Origin: Fusobacterium sp.
Lineage (GTDB): Bacteria > Fusobacteriota > Fusobacteriia > Fusobacteriales > Fusobacteriaceae
Direction: 5' to 3'
Length of the DNA stretch: 6,928 nt
Assembly: GCA_020024855.1 (NCBI GenBank)
Contig: JAHHTB010000094.1
Location: 1 to 6,928, forward strand
In this document: positions 1 through 6,805 of the stretch, piece by piece
How the letters are laid out: every line of letters starts with the position of its first letter
Position numbering within the stretch: position 1 is the stretch's first letter
Notes under the pieces: generated by a model
What the model saw: only the letters and a program-made list of their open reading frames with translations
The model's database searches: none
Told to the model about the DNA's origin: nothing
Translations under genes and position numbers: made by a program

Positions 1-105
1 GATGAAAAGATAGCCTTTGGAAAAAATGGTAGAAAACATATTCTTAATACTTTTGATGAAAAAATTGTAATTGATATTTATAAAAACAGGTGGTGTAACC
101 TATGA
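1..105 (+). CDS. C-terminal end of a probable GT4-type glycosyltransferase (5' truncated by window)
   Basis: An open frame runs from base 1 to a TGA at 103-105, giving the last 34 residues of a protein whose body lies outside the window. The visible tail has a Gly-Lys-Asn-Gly-Arg-Lys start, a central Phe-Asp-Glu, and an Ile-Tyr-Lys-Asn close. This resembles the final helix of GT-B fold family 4 glycosyltransferases, where a GxxGR stretch is followed by a Phe and a terminal Tyr. That resemblance is inference from a short fragment. The stop overlaps the start of the next glycosyltransferase as ATGA, so it belongs to the same polysaccharide operon and the two are probably translationally coupled. 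The reading frame is solid; the family is a moderate guess. Confidence 0.6.
   Translation, partial: DEKIAFGKNGRKHILNTFDEKIVIDIYKNRWCNL
88..93 (+). promoter_or_regulatory. Ribosome binding site of the GT2 gene
   Basis: AGGTGG lies 8 bases before the ATG at 102, inside the end of the upstream coding sequence. It supports 102 as the start and shows that re-initiation can occur at the ATGA overlap. Confidence 0.65.
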
Positions 106-1088
106 TAAGTATAGTTGTTCCTATATATAATGTTGAAACATATCTTAATGAATGCTTAGATTCTCTTTACAAACTAAATATTCCTGATATGGAAATAATT
201 CTTATTGATGATGGTTCAACAGATAATAGCTATTCTATTGCAAAAGAATACTCTGAAAAATATCCTGAAAAAACTCTCCTTATACAAAAAGAAAATGGTG
301 GGCTTTCATCTGTAAGAAATCTTGGTATTAAAAAAGCTAGTAAAAAATATATTGCTTTTATTGATAGTGATGATTTTATTGATGTAAAAGTATTTGAAGA
401 TTTATTACAAAGAAGAATGGAAAAAGATTTAGATGTCATTATTGGAAATCTTATGTATTATAGAGATGGAAAAACTGGAGAGCCTCTTTTCCGTTCTGAA
501 CTTATAAAAAATTGTGGTTGTGTAAGTGGAATAGATTTTTTCCACAATACCTTTGAAAAACCAAAATGTTTTAGAGAGGAAGTTGTAGCTAGTTTTTATA
601 AAAAAGATTTTTTAATTGAAAATAATCTTTTCTTTACTGAGGGAATTTTACATGAAGATAGTGAATTTACTCCAAAAGTATATATGAAAGCAAAAAAAAT
701 AGAGTATTTTGACTGTCCTTTTTATTTTTATAGACAACGTTCAGGAAGTATTATGAGTAAAGTTACAGATAAAAGTAATATCTCTCTTGAAAAAATCTGT
801 TACTCTCTTTATGAAATTTATAAATCATGTGATTCTCAAAAAGGAAAAACAGTTCTTTCAAAACTTATAATAAGTTATTACAAAGTTATTCTTTATAGAG
901 CATACCATAAAAAAGAAAATGTTTCTGAAAAACAAAAAAAATATAGATGGTTCTTTAAAAATCTTTCAGGATTTAAAAATAATATTTTTGAAGAAACCCT
1001 ACTTTATTTTTCAGTGAGCCTTACAAATAACATCAGAAAGCTAATAAAAGGAGAAATTACAAATGAACAAAAACAGCCTGAAATATAA
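102..1088 (+). CDS. Glycosyltransferase family 2 (GT-A fold) of a surface polysaccharide operon
   Basis: This 328-residue protein would transfer a sugar from a nucleotide-sugar donor to a lipid-linked oligosaccharide on the cytoplasmic face of the inner membrane. The GT-A core is complete. It has an SIVVPIYN start strand (3-10), IDDGSTDNS (35-43) for nucleotide binding, ENGGLSSVRNLG (64-75), the metal-binding DSDD (88-91), and a probable catalytic HED (184-186) followed by a helix. A Tyr-Arg-Gln-Arg segment near 210-213 is typical of the end of EpsH/EpsJ-like GT2 domains. About 110 further residues (roughly 219-328) are Lys-rich and predicted mostly helical, with no clear membrane segment. 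Donor and acceptor cannot be read from sequence. The gene overlaps its upstream neighbour by 4 bp and its downstream neighbour by 26 bp, so the cluster is tightly coupled. Family assignment is firm; substrate is unknown. Confidence 0.93.
   Translation: MISIVVPIYNVETYLNECLDSLYKLNIPDMEIILIDDGSTDNSYSIAKEYSEKYPEKTLLIQKENGGLSSVRNLGIKKASKKYIAFIDSDDFIDVKVFEDLLQRRMEKDLDVIIGNLMYYRDGKTGEPLFRSELIKNCGCVSGIDFFHNTFEKPKCFREEVVASFYKKDFLIENNLFFTEGILHEDSEFTPKVYMKAKKIEYFDCPFYFYRQRSGSIMSKVTDKSNISLEKICYSLYEIYKSCDSQKGKTVLSKLIISYYKVILYRAYHKKENVSEKQKKYRWFFKNLSGFKNNIFEETLLYFSVSLTNNIRKLIKGEITNEQKQPEI
1046..1053 (+). promoter_or_regulatory. Ribosome binding site of the GT52 gene
   Basis: AAAAGGAG ends 9 bases before the ATG at 1063 and lies inside the GT2 coding sequence. 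It fixes the GT52 start and confirms the 26-bp overlap between the two genes. Confidence 0.75.
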
Positions 1089-2058
1089 AAATATCTGTAT
1101 CACAGATAGCCTTTACTCTCTTCTTATTTTTATGCTTATTACTAAAACTTCTGTTGATGAAACATTTTTTATTTTTGGAAATTCTATAAATGTTAATAAA
1201 GATATTTTTAAAAATAATTCTATTGTTATTGAAAAAGAAAATGCTTCTTCAAAATTTGACAGTATGAAAAAGAGAATAAAGATGTATAAATTTATGAAAG
1301 AGCTTGTAAAAAATAATAATCTTGAAAATCTTAATGTATTTGGTGGTGACCATCTTACTGGAGCTGGTTACTTTATTAAAAATCACAATTTCCAAGTTAT
1401 TGAAGATGGAATTATAAACTATTATTCTATGCCTGAAGTTGATGCTCAAATAAAAAGAGAAAGCATATTTTTAAAAATGTTTAAATATGCTACTTATCTT
1501 TATTATCCTTATGGATTTAGTAAAAGTATTTCAAAAATATATCTTACAAAGAAAGCTGATAATATTCCACAAAGACTTAAGAATAAGATTGAAACTATCT
1601 CTTTAAAAAATTTATGGTATAGTTCTACTGATGAAAAAAAATCTGAAATTCTTCGTGTTTTTGGACTTGAAACTTCTCTTTTAAAAGAACTTTCTGAAAA
1701 AGAAAATATACTTTTAACTCAACCACTTTCTGAAGATAATGTTCTTACAGAAGATGAAAAAATTGAAGTATATAAAAATATAATGAAAAATTATGATGAA
1801 AGTAAAACTGTTATAAAAACACACCCAAGAGAAAAAACTTCTTATAGAGATATTTTTCCAAAGGCAATCATACTTGATAAACCTTTCCCATTTGAACTTT
1901 TTTCTCTTATGGATAGCAACTTTAAAAAAGCTATCACTATATTTTCAACAAGTGTAATGAATCTTAATAAAGATGTTCAAATTGATTTTTATGGTTCAAG
2001 AATACATGATAAACTTCTTAAAAAATTTGGAGATGTTAAACTTGAAGATTTTAAATAA
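1063..2058 (+). CDS. GT52-family glycosyltransferase, sialyltransferase-like
   Basis: The 331-residue protein fits glycosyltransferase family 52, a GT-B group that includes LPS alpha-2,3-sialyltransferases (Lst type) and some glucosyltransferases. The sequence shows the three hallmarks shared by bacterial sialyltransferase families, in the expected order. These are an acidic EDG motif (114-116) after a GGDH (94-97) stretch, an HP motif inside KTHPRE (252-257), and a Ser/Thr motif in FSTS (294-297). The N-terminus (about 10-40) is a hydrophobic beta strand and helix typical of the first Rossmann half, not a signal peptide. Length is normal for the family. The likely role is adding a capping residue to an LPS or O-unit glycan. 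No CMP-sialic acid synthesis gene is visible here, so a sialic or other nonulosonic acid donor is inference. Family membership is fairly sure; the donor is not. Confidence 0.82.
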   Translation: MNKNSLKYKNICITDSLYSLLIFMLITKTSVDETFFIFGNSINVNKDIFKNNSIVIEKENASSKFDSMKKRIKMYKFMKELVKNNNLENLNVFGGDHLTGAGYFIKNHNFQVIEDGIINYYSMPEVDAQIKRESIFLKMFKYATYLYYPYGFSKSISKIYLTKKADNIPQRLKNKIETISLKNLWYSSTDEKKSEILRVFGLETSLLKELSEKENILLTQPLSEDNVLTEDEKIEVYKNIMKNYDESKTVIKTHPREKTSYRDIFPKAIILDKPFPFELFSLMDSNFKKAITIFSTSVMNLNKDVQIDFYGSRIHDKLLKKFGDVKLEDFK

Positions 2059-2084
2059 TATTAATTTCTTCTAAAAAATAATTA

Positions 2085-2090
2085 TGGAGA
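2085..2090 (+). promoter_or_regulatory. Ribosome binding site that decides the flippase start
   Basis: TGGAGA sits 5 bases before the ATG at 2096. It overlaps an in-frame upstream ATG at 2084, which has no Shine-Dalgarno sequence of its own (the preceding bases are only A and T with a few C). The upstream ATG is therefore probably part of the ribosome binding site and not the start. Confidence 0.65.
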
Positions 2091-2095
2091 TAAAA

Positions 2096-3499
2096 ATGTT
2101 TAAAAAAATTTTTTCAAATAATCTTATTAAAAATGGAGCATACTACACCTTAGGAACTTTTATTCTTCAAGGAGTAAATTTCCTAACACTTCCATTATAT
2201 ACAAGAATACTTACTACAAGAGATTTTGGTATAACATCTCTTTATACTGCTTGGCAGGCTGTTGTTGTAATTTTCTTATGTCTTCAAACATTTAGTACAA
2301 TTCAAAATGCAAAAGTTACTTATGAAGAAGATGAATATAGAGAGTATAACTCAAACATTGTTATTCTTTCATTTATAAGTTTTGCAATTTTTAGTATTAT
2401 TATAATGACTTTTTCTAAAAAGTTATCTGAATTTTCAGGACTTTCTATAAATCTTATCTTTCTTATGTTGCTTCATTCTTTTTTCACTTTGGGAGTAACA
2501 TTTAAAAGTACAATTTTAAGATTTGATGGTAAGGCAGAAAAACAACTTTTTATTTCTATGTTTTACACTATCTTAAATGTGGGACTTTCCATTTTCTTTA
2601 TCACATCTGTTCCACAGATAGAAAAAGCTACAGGAAAAATTTTAGGGGCTGTTGTTCCCTCTATTATCCTTGGTGGATATTTTTACTTAGAAATAATTTT
2701 AAAAAAGAAACCTACATTTAAAAAGGAACATTTTATTTTTTGTCTAACTCTTGGACTTCCTCTTATTCTTCATAATCTATCTCACATTGTTCTTACTAGC
2801 TCTGACAGAATGATGATAGAAAGATTTATTGGGCTTGAGGAAACAGGAATTTATGGATTTACATACACAATAGGAACTATTTTAAGTACTGCTGCTGGAG
2901 CTTTTGGAAGTGCTTGGGTTCCATGGTATTTCCAAAAATTAAAAGATAATAGCCATGATGAAATAAAAGTGTATAGCAAAAATTATCTTGATTTTTTCAC
3001 TCTTGTTACTATGGGATTTATTTTTGTTTCACCTGAAATTGTAAGATTTATGGGTTCATCTGATTATTGGATTGGAAAATATTTTCTTCCTTGGATAATT
3101 TTTGGTTGCTATTTTATATTTTTATATAGCTTCCCTGTGAATTATGAATTTTATGTTAAAAAAACTAATTATATAGCTCTTGGAACATCTTTTTCTGCCA
3201 TAATAAATCTTGTTCTTAACTATATTTTTATACCAAAATATGGAAGTTTTGGAGCAGCTCTTACAACTCTTGCTTCATATTTTTTCCTATTTATTTTCCA
3301 TGAAATTATTACAAGAAAAAAACTTAATTACAAATTATTTTCTCCTATTCAATATTTTTATAGAATATTAATTATCACTATATCATGTTTTATCTACACA
3401 AAAATTGTTGATTTTATTTTTATCAGATATTGTATAATTTTTATTCTTGCAATTGTTTTTTTCACAGGAGCATTTAAAATTTTAAAAAATAAAAAGTAA
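2096..3499 (+). CDS. Wzx-type lipid-linked oligosaccharide flippase (MOP/PST superfamily)
   Basis: This 467-residue integral membrane protein would flip undecaprenyl-linked glycan repeat units from the cytoplasmic to the periplasmic side, supplying a polymerase or ligase encoded elsewhere. By eye it has about 12 to 14 hydrophobic segments spread along the whole length. Short Lys/Arg-rich loops separate them, for example KKKPTFKK near 203-210. Family signatures are visible: an N-terminal Lys-rich helix leading to LPLYTRILTTRDFG (32-45), and a central segment with LPLILHNLSH (221-230) followed by SSDRMMIERFIG (235-246). These match the Polysacc_synt and C-terminal Polysacc_synt_C regions. The start at 2096 is preferred over the in-frame ATG at 2084 because of the ribosome binding site; the longer form would add only four residues. 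It is the last gene of the operon, 37 bp after the GT52 stop and directly before a terminator. The symbol wzx would describe the role, but orthology is not shown. Confidence 0.9.
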   Translation: MFKKIFSNNLIKNGAYYTLGTFILQGVNFLTLPLYTRILTTRDFGITSLYTAWQAVVVIFLCLQTFSTIQNAKVTYEEDEYREYNSNIVILSFISFAIFSIIIMTFSKKLSEFSGLSINLIFLMLLHSFFTLGVTFKSTILRFDGKAEKQLFISMFYTILNVGLSIFFITSVPQIEKATGKILGAVVPSIILGGYFYLEIILKKKPTFKKEHFIFCLTLGLPLILHNLSHIVLTSSDRMMIERFIGLEETGIYGFTYTIGTILSTAAGAFGSAWVPWYFQKLKDNSHDEIKVYSKNYLDFFTLVTMGFIFVSPEIVRFMGSSDYWIGKYFLPWIIFGCYFIFLYSFPVNYEFYVKKTNYIALGTSFSAIINLVLNYIFIPKYGSFGAALTTLASYFFLFIFHEIITRKKLNYKLFSPIQYFYRILIITISCFIYTKIVDFIFIRYCIIFILAIVFFTGAFKILKNKK

Positions 3500-3500
3500 T

Positions 3501-3536
3501 AAAAAAACCTCAGGAAAACTCCTGAGGAATTTTTTA
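3501..3536. terminator. Bidirectional intrinsic terminator between convergent units
   Basis: An 8-bp perfect stem, CCTCAGGA (3508-3515) with TCCTGAGG (3520-3527), closes a 4-base loop. It is preceded by seven A (3501-3507) and followed by AA and a T tract (3530-3535). Read on the + strand it ends the polysaccharide operon just after the flippase stop. Read on the - strand the A tract becomes seven T, so it also ends the small CxxC gene and any read-through from kdsD. Confidence 0.92.
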
Positions 3537-3542
3537 TTTAAA

Positions 3543-3755
3543 CTATTTTGCTGCTTTTTCTTGCTCTTCAATTAACATATTGATTTCAGCTATAATTGCA
3601 TCTGCATTTAGTCCATGAGCTGCAAGCCCTTCTCCTAAAGATTCTCCTGATGCTACCATACATCCTATACATCCTAATCCATATTTTCTAAATACCATTC
3701 CTATTACAGGATATTTTCTTGCTGCTTCTAATATGTTGCTATCTTTAGTTACCAT
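3543..3755 (-). CDS. Small CxxC protein, DUF1858 / hybrid-cluster-protein-associated redox disulfide family
   Basis: A 70-residue, probably cytoplasmic protein made of helices around one GLGCIGC motif (26-32; cysteines 29 and 32). The layout is a short N-terminal helix ending in PVIGMVFRKYG, then the CxxC, then ASGESLGEGLAAHGLN and a Glu/Lys-rich helix. It matches DUF1858 and the TIGR03980 group, named for frequent linkage to the hybrid cluster protein. The two cysteines suggest a redox disulfide or metal-binding role, but no function is established and no hybrid cluster protein gene is present here. The start is supported by AAGGAG (3766-3771 on the complement) 10 bases upstream. It has its own consensus promoter and shares the bidirectional terminator, so it is probably monocistronic. 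Family assignment is good; role unknown. Confidence 0.88.
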   Translation of the reverse strand: MVTKDSNILEAARKYPVIGMVFRKYGLGCIGCMVASGESLGEGLAAHGLNADAIIAEINMLIEEQEKAAK

Positions 3756-3800
3756 CTATTAATCACTCCTTAAAATATTAATTTTATATTCTGTACCCTT

Positions 3801-3829
3801 AGTATATAAAACTTTTCTTTGTTTGTCAA
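3801..3829 (-). promoter_or_regulatory. Sigma70-type promoter of the small CxxC gene
   Basis: On the complement, TTGACA (3824-3829) and TATACT (3801-3806) are separated by exactly 17 bases, one mismatch from the full consensus. Transcription would start near 3794 and give a leader of about 40 bases. That leader contains an AT-only inverted repeat (TAAAAT at 3771-3776 and ATTTTA at 3781-3786) abutting the ribosome binding site. It is probably too weak to be a switch. Confidence 0.88.
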
Positions 3830-3859
3830 TTATTTATCTTTTTAATAAGAAATTGTTTT

Positions 3860-4822
3860 TTATCTTCCTACAACATTTAAAAGGTCATGTACTCTTACGA
3901 TTCCTGTTAAATGTCCTTCTTTCATCACTGGTAAAACTGAAATTTGACTTTCTCTGTTTTCCATTACATCTAAAGCTTCTATTGCCATTATATTTTCTTC
4001 AACTTGTGTAAAGTCTTTTGTCATTATATCTTCTGCTTTCAAATTAAAGAATTTTTCTTTATGAGAAAGTGCTCTTCTTAAATCTCCCTCTGTTATTATC
4101 CCTTTCATGATTTCATTTTCCATGACACAAACAGCACCAAGTCTTTTCTTAGTCATTGTTAAAATTATTTCATCTACATTAGAATTAATTGAAATAAGAG
4201 GTAATTCTTCACCACTATGCATAATATCTTTTACCTTCATAAGAAGTCTTCTTCCTAGAGTTCCACCTGGATGATATACAGCAAAATTTTCTGGTTTGAA
4301 ATTTCTTTTCTTAATAAGAATTGCAGCAAGTGCATCTCCCATTACAAGAGTTGAAGTAGCTGATGCCATTGGAGCAAGATTTAAAGGACACCCCTCTTTT
4401 TCTATTCCTATATTCAGTACATATTCTGCTGCTCTTCCCAAAGGAGAATTTTTATTTCCTGTCATAGCAACAATTGATGCACCTATTCTTTTTATTGACG
4501 GAATAAGTGAGATTACTTCTTCACTATTTCCACTATTTGAAATAGCTATTACAACATCTCCATTTGAAATCATTCCTAAATCTCCATGAAGCCCCTCTGC
4601 TGAGTTCATAAATATTGCATGTGTTCCTGTTGAGGCTAAAGTAGCTGCTATTTTTTTCCCTATAAGTCCTGATTTTCCAATTCCAGTAATCACAACTTTT
4701 CCTTTAGAATTTAAAATAAGCTCTACCACTTTTTCTATATTTTCATCTAAATTATCTCTTACTCTTTGTAACTCTCTTATTTCAGAATCAAATAAATCTT
4801 TTGCTGATTTTATAATATCCAT
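3860..4822 (-). CDS. kdsD: D-arabinose-5-phosphate isomerase (KdsD/KpsF/GutQ family)
   Basis: The enzyme interconverts D-ribulose-5-phosphate and D-arabinose-5-phosphate in the cytoplasm, the entry step to Kdo for LPS inner core. At 320 residues it is close to E. coli KdsD (about 328). An N-terminal SIS domain (about 35-175) carries GIGKSG (47-52), EGLHGDLG (76-83), SNSGNSEE (95-102), KEGCPLNLAP (142-151) and HPGGTLGRR (184-192). Residues Lys50, His79, Glu102, Glu143 and His184 line up, with a constant offset of nine, with the five residues reported as important in E. coli KdsD. Two CBS domains follow (about 199-252 and 264-316), each ending in a G-I-hydrophobic stretch, DL-containing. The start is supported by AGGAGG (4828-4833 on the complement) 5 bases upstream. 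It is the last gene of a three-gene operon, 32 bp after the flavin protein. No clear terminator follows, so read-through into the small CxxC gene is possible. KpsF- or GutQ-like specialisation cannot be excluded from sequence. Confidence 0.95.
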   Translation of the reverse strand: MDIIKSAKDLFDSEIRELQRVRDNLDENIEKVVELILNSKGKVVITGIGKSGLIGKKIAATLASTGTHAIFMNSAEGLHGDLGMISNGDVVIAISNSGNSEEVISLIPSIKRIGASIVAMTGNKNSPLGRAAEYVLNIGIEKEGCPLNLAPMASATSTLVMGDALAAILIKKRNFKPENFAVYHPGGTLGRRLLMKVKDIMHSGEELPLISINSNVDEIILTMTKKRLGAVCVMENEIMKGIITEGDLRRALSHKEKFFNLKAEDIMTKDFTQVEENIMAIEALDVMENRESQISVLPVMKEGHLTGIVRVHDLLNVVGR

Positions 4823-4854
4823 TCTTTCCTCCTAATCTAAGATATTCAAGAATT

Positions 4855-5580
4855 TTATTTTTCTGACTTTATCTTTTTAAAAACTCTTTTTCTTTTTGTC
4901 TTTGTTTTAAACTTTTCACTATCTTTATTAGTTTTTTTATCTACAAAAGATTTTGTTTTCTTAGTTATCTCTCTAGTTTTTTCTTCTGCTTTTCTTGCTT
5001 TTGTTTTTTCTTTCATCACTGAATATCCAAAACTACCAATTGAATTTTTTGTCATTGGAAAATATTCTCCATGACAATAAGTTACAAGGTTAGCCCATTC
5101 AAAATGAATTTTACCATTCTCGTCCATTAAATCTTCATTTACATGTGAAGAAACAACTTCAGCAATAAAAACATCATGAGTTCCTAAAGGCATTATCTGT
5201 TTTACTTGACACTCTATACTTATAGGACAATCATCTATATATGGAGCTGATACCTTTTCTCCCTCTTTCATCAAGAAATTCATCTCTTTTATTTTATCTA
5301 CGACTCTACCAGAACGAACTCCACAGTAATCAACTTTTTTTACAAGGTCAGCACTTGGAAGATTTACTGTAAACTCCATACTCTCTTTTATATATTCATA
5401 TGAAAGTCTTTCTGGTCTTATTGAGATTGAAAGCATTGGTGGCTTTGTACAAACTGTTCCCACCCATGCTACTGTAAACACATTATCCTTTCCCTCTTTA
5501 TTTCTACTTGTAATAAGCACAACAGGAACAGGATTTAAAATTACACTTCCTTTAAAATCAACTTTTTTTACATTTTTCAT
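4855..5580 (-). CDS. Flavin reductase-like (FMN-binding split barrel) protein with a long basic C-terminal tail
   Basis: Residues about 8-175 form a flavin reductase-like split barrel (COG1853 type), the fold of flavoredoxins and NAD(P)H:FMN oxidoreductases. Visible features are a PVPVVLIT strand (17-24), FTVAWVGTVCTKPP (35-48) near the expected FMN site, FTVNLPS (70-76), the YCGVRSGR loop (85-92) and a closing HGEYF (170-174). The family usually ends soon after this point, near 185-190. Here about 52 extra residues follow (190-241), of which 24 are Lys or Arg and 8 acidic. This tail is probably disordered or helical and nucleic-acid- or membrane-surface-binding; that is inference. Translation probably depends on coupling: the ATG overlaps the aminotransferase stop by one base as TAATG, and only a weak GGGA-type site precedes it. 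Physiological substrate is unknown. Confidence 0.87.
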   Translation of the reverse strand: MKNVKKVDFKGSVILNPVPVVLITSRNKEGKDNVFTVAWVGTVCTKPPMLSISIRPERLSYEYIKESMEFTVNLPSADLVKKVDYCGVRSGRVVDKIKEMNFLMKEGEKVSAPYIDDCPISIECQVKQIMPLGTHDVFIAEVVSSHVNEDLMDENGKIHFEWANLVTYCHGEYFPMTKNSIGSFGYSVMKEKTKARKAEEKTREITKKTKSFVDKKTNKDSEKFKTKTKRKRVFKKIKSEK

Positions 5581-6788
5581 TATTCTTCAATTCCCATTAC
5601 ATCTTTTCTATATACTTTTAAAGCTCTTCTTAAAACTATCATTGCATTTTCAATATCATCTACACTTGTACAGAATGAAAATCTTACTTCCTGCTCTCCC
5701 TTTCCTTCTGTTTGATAAAATCCAGGTCCTGGAGCTATAAGGATAGTTTGGTTATCATATGAATACTCTCTTAATAACCATCTAGCAAATTTTTCAGCAC
5801 TATCTACTGGAAGTTTTGCAAAAGCATAGAATGAACCAGCTGGTTTTGAACAAAGAATTTCTGGCATGGTATCTAGATATGCAAATAAAAGATCTCTTCT
5901 ATTTTTATATTTCTCTCTTACATCTTCTACATAACTTTCCATTGTATTAATAAGATTTGCTGCTGCATGTTGTTCTATTGTAGACACACATAATCTTGCT
6001 TGACAGAATTTTAAAATCATAGCCATTAGCTCTTTATTCTTACTTGCAATAAGTCCAATTCTTGCACCACAAGCACTATAGTGTTTTGAAATACTATCAA
6101 GAAGAACTACTCTTTCCTCTAAATCTTTTATATGAGTGAATGAAGTGTATGGGGTAGCATCATAAATAAACTGTTTATAAACTTCATCTGCTAATATGTA
6201 TAAATCATATTTTTTAGCTATTTCTCCTATCATAAGAACTTCTTCTTTTGTATAAACTGTTCCTGTTGGATTTGATGGATTTGATAAAAGAATTGCTCTT
6301 GTTTTAGGTGTTACTAATTTTTCTATCTCTTCCATTTTTGGTAAATGGAAAGCATTTTCTATTTTTGTTTCAATAGGAGTTATTTCTGCTCCTGCAAAAT
6401 GACAAAAACTACTATAATTTGAATAAAATGGTTCTGGTACTAAAATATTATCTCCTTCATTACATATTGCCATAAGAGTAAATAATATTGCTTCACTTCC
6501 TCCTTGAGTTATTAAAATATCCTCTTTTTCAAAAAAAGTGTCATTCTTTTTATAACTTTCTATAAAACTTTCTATAAGTTTTTCTATTCCTCTTGAGTCA
6601 GAATATTTTACAATTTTTTCACTATAATTATGAAGTCCTGTGAAAAATGTATCTGGTGTTACTATATTTGGTTGTCCTATATTTAAAGCATATACTTTTA
6701 TTCCTCTTTTTCTTGCATCATCGGCCAGAGGAATCAATTTCCTAATTGGTGAATAATTCATTTCCATTGCTCTTTTTGATATATGCAT
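5580..6788 (-). CDS. PLP-dependent class I/II aminotransferase (fold type I)
   Basis: A 402-residue cytoplasmic enzyme of the COG0436 aspartate-aminotransferase-like group, of normal length and complete. It shows LNIGQPN (35-41) for the substrate pocket, GGSEA (96-100) for the phosphate-binding turn, and NPSNPTG (170-176) with Asn173. Asp201 and Tyr204 lie in LADEVYKQF, with Asp201 contacting the PLP ring nitrogen. The Schiff-base Lys235 is in DSISKHYSACGARIG with Arg243, and Arg369 in EVRFSFC should bind the substrate carboxylate. The N-terminus (ISKRAMEMNYSPIRKLIPLAD) resembles a subgroup common in anaerobes whose substrate is not settled, so naming a specific amino acid would be a guess. 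The start is well supported by AAAGGAGG (6798-6805 on the complement), 9 bases upstream. It is the first gene of the operon with the flavin protein and kdsD. Confidence 0.93.
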   Translation of the reverse strand: MHISKRAMEMNYSPIRKLIPLADDARKRGIKVYALNIGQPNIVTPDTFFTGLHNYSEKIVKYSDSRGIEKLIESFIESYKKNDTFFEKEDILITQGGSEAILFTLMAICNEGDNILVPEPFYSNYSSFCHFAGAEITPIETKIENAFHLPKMEEIEKLVTPKTRAILLSNPSNPTGTVYTKEEVLMIGEIAKKYDLYILADEVYKQFIYDATPYTSFTHIKDLEERVVLLDSISKHYSACGARIGLIASKNKELMAMILKFCQARLCVSTIEQHAAANLINTMESYVEDVREKYKNRRDLLFAYLDTMPEILCSKPAGSFYAFAKLPVDSAEKFARWLLREYSYDNQTILIAPGPGFYQTEGKGEQEVRFSFCTSVDDIENAMIVLRRALKVYRKDVMGIEE

Positions 6789-6797
6789 TACCTTGTT

Positions 6798-6805
6798 CCT
6801 CCTTT
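6798..6805 (-). promoter_or_regulatory. Strong ribosome binding site of the aminotransferase gene
   Basis: The complement reads AAAGGAGG, ending 9 bases before the ATG at 6788, close to a perfect anti-16S match. It fixes the start of the first gene of the operon. Confidence 0.85.

Noticed and set aside
230..439. Open frame of 69 codons on the - strand
   Set aside because: It lies wholly antisense to the conserved GT2 core, has no ribosome binding site and encodes no recognisable domain.
1249..1449. Open frame of 66 codons on the - strand
   Set aside because: Antisense to the GT52 gene, low-complexity Ile/Lys/Phe-rich product; a by-product of AT-rich coding DNA.
3830..3859. Possible terminator after kdsD
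   Set aside because: No stem longer than a few AT pairs and no hairpin next to a T tract, so read-through toward the bidirectional terminator is as likely.
3823..4011. Open frame of 62 codons on the + strand
   Set aside because: Antisense to the kdsD C-terminus and the CxxC gene promoter. The Leu/Phe-rich product mimics a membrane peptide only because it mirrors A-rich coding sequence.
4296..4589. Open frame of 97 codons on the + strand
   Set aside because: Antisense to the SIS domain of kdsD, whose catalytic motifs are intact on the other strand; no ribosome binding site.
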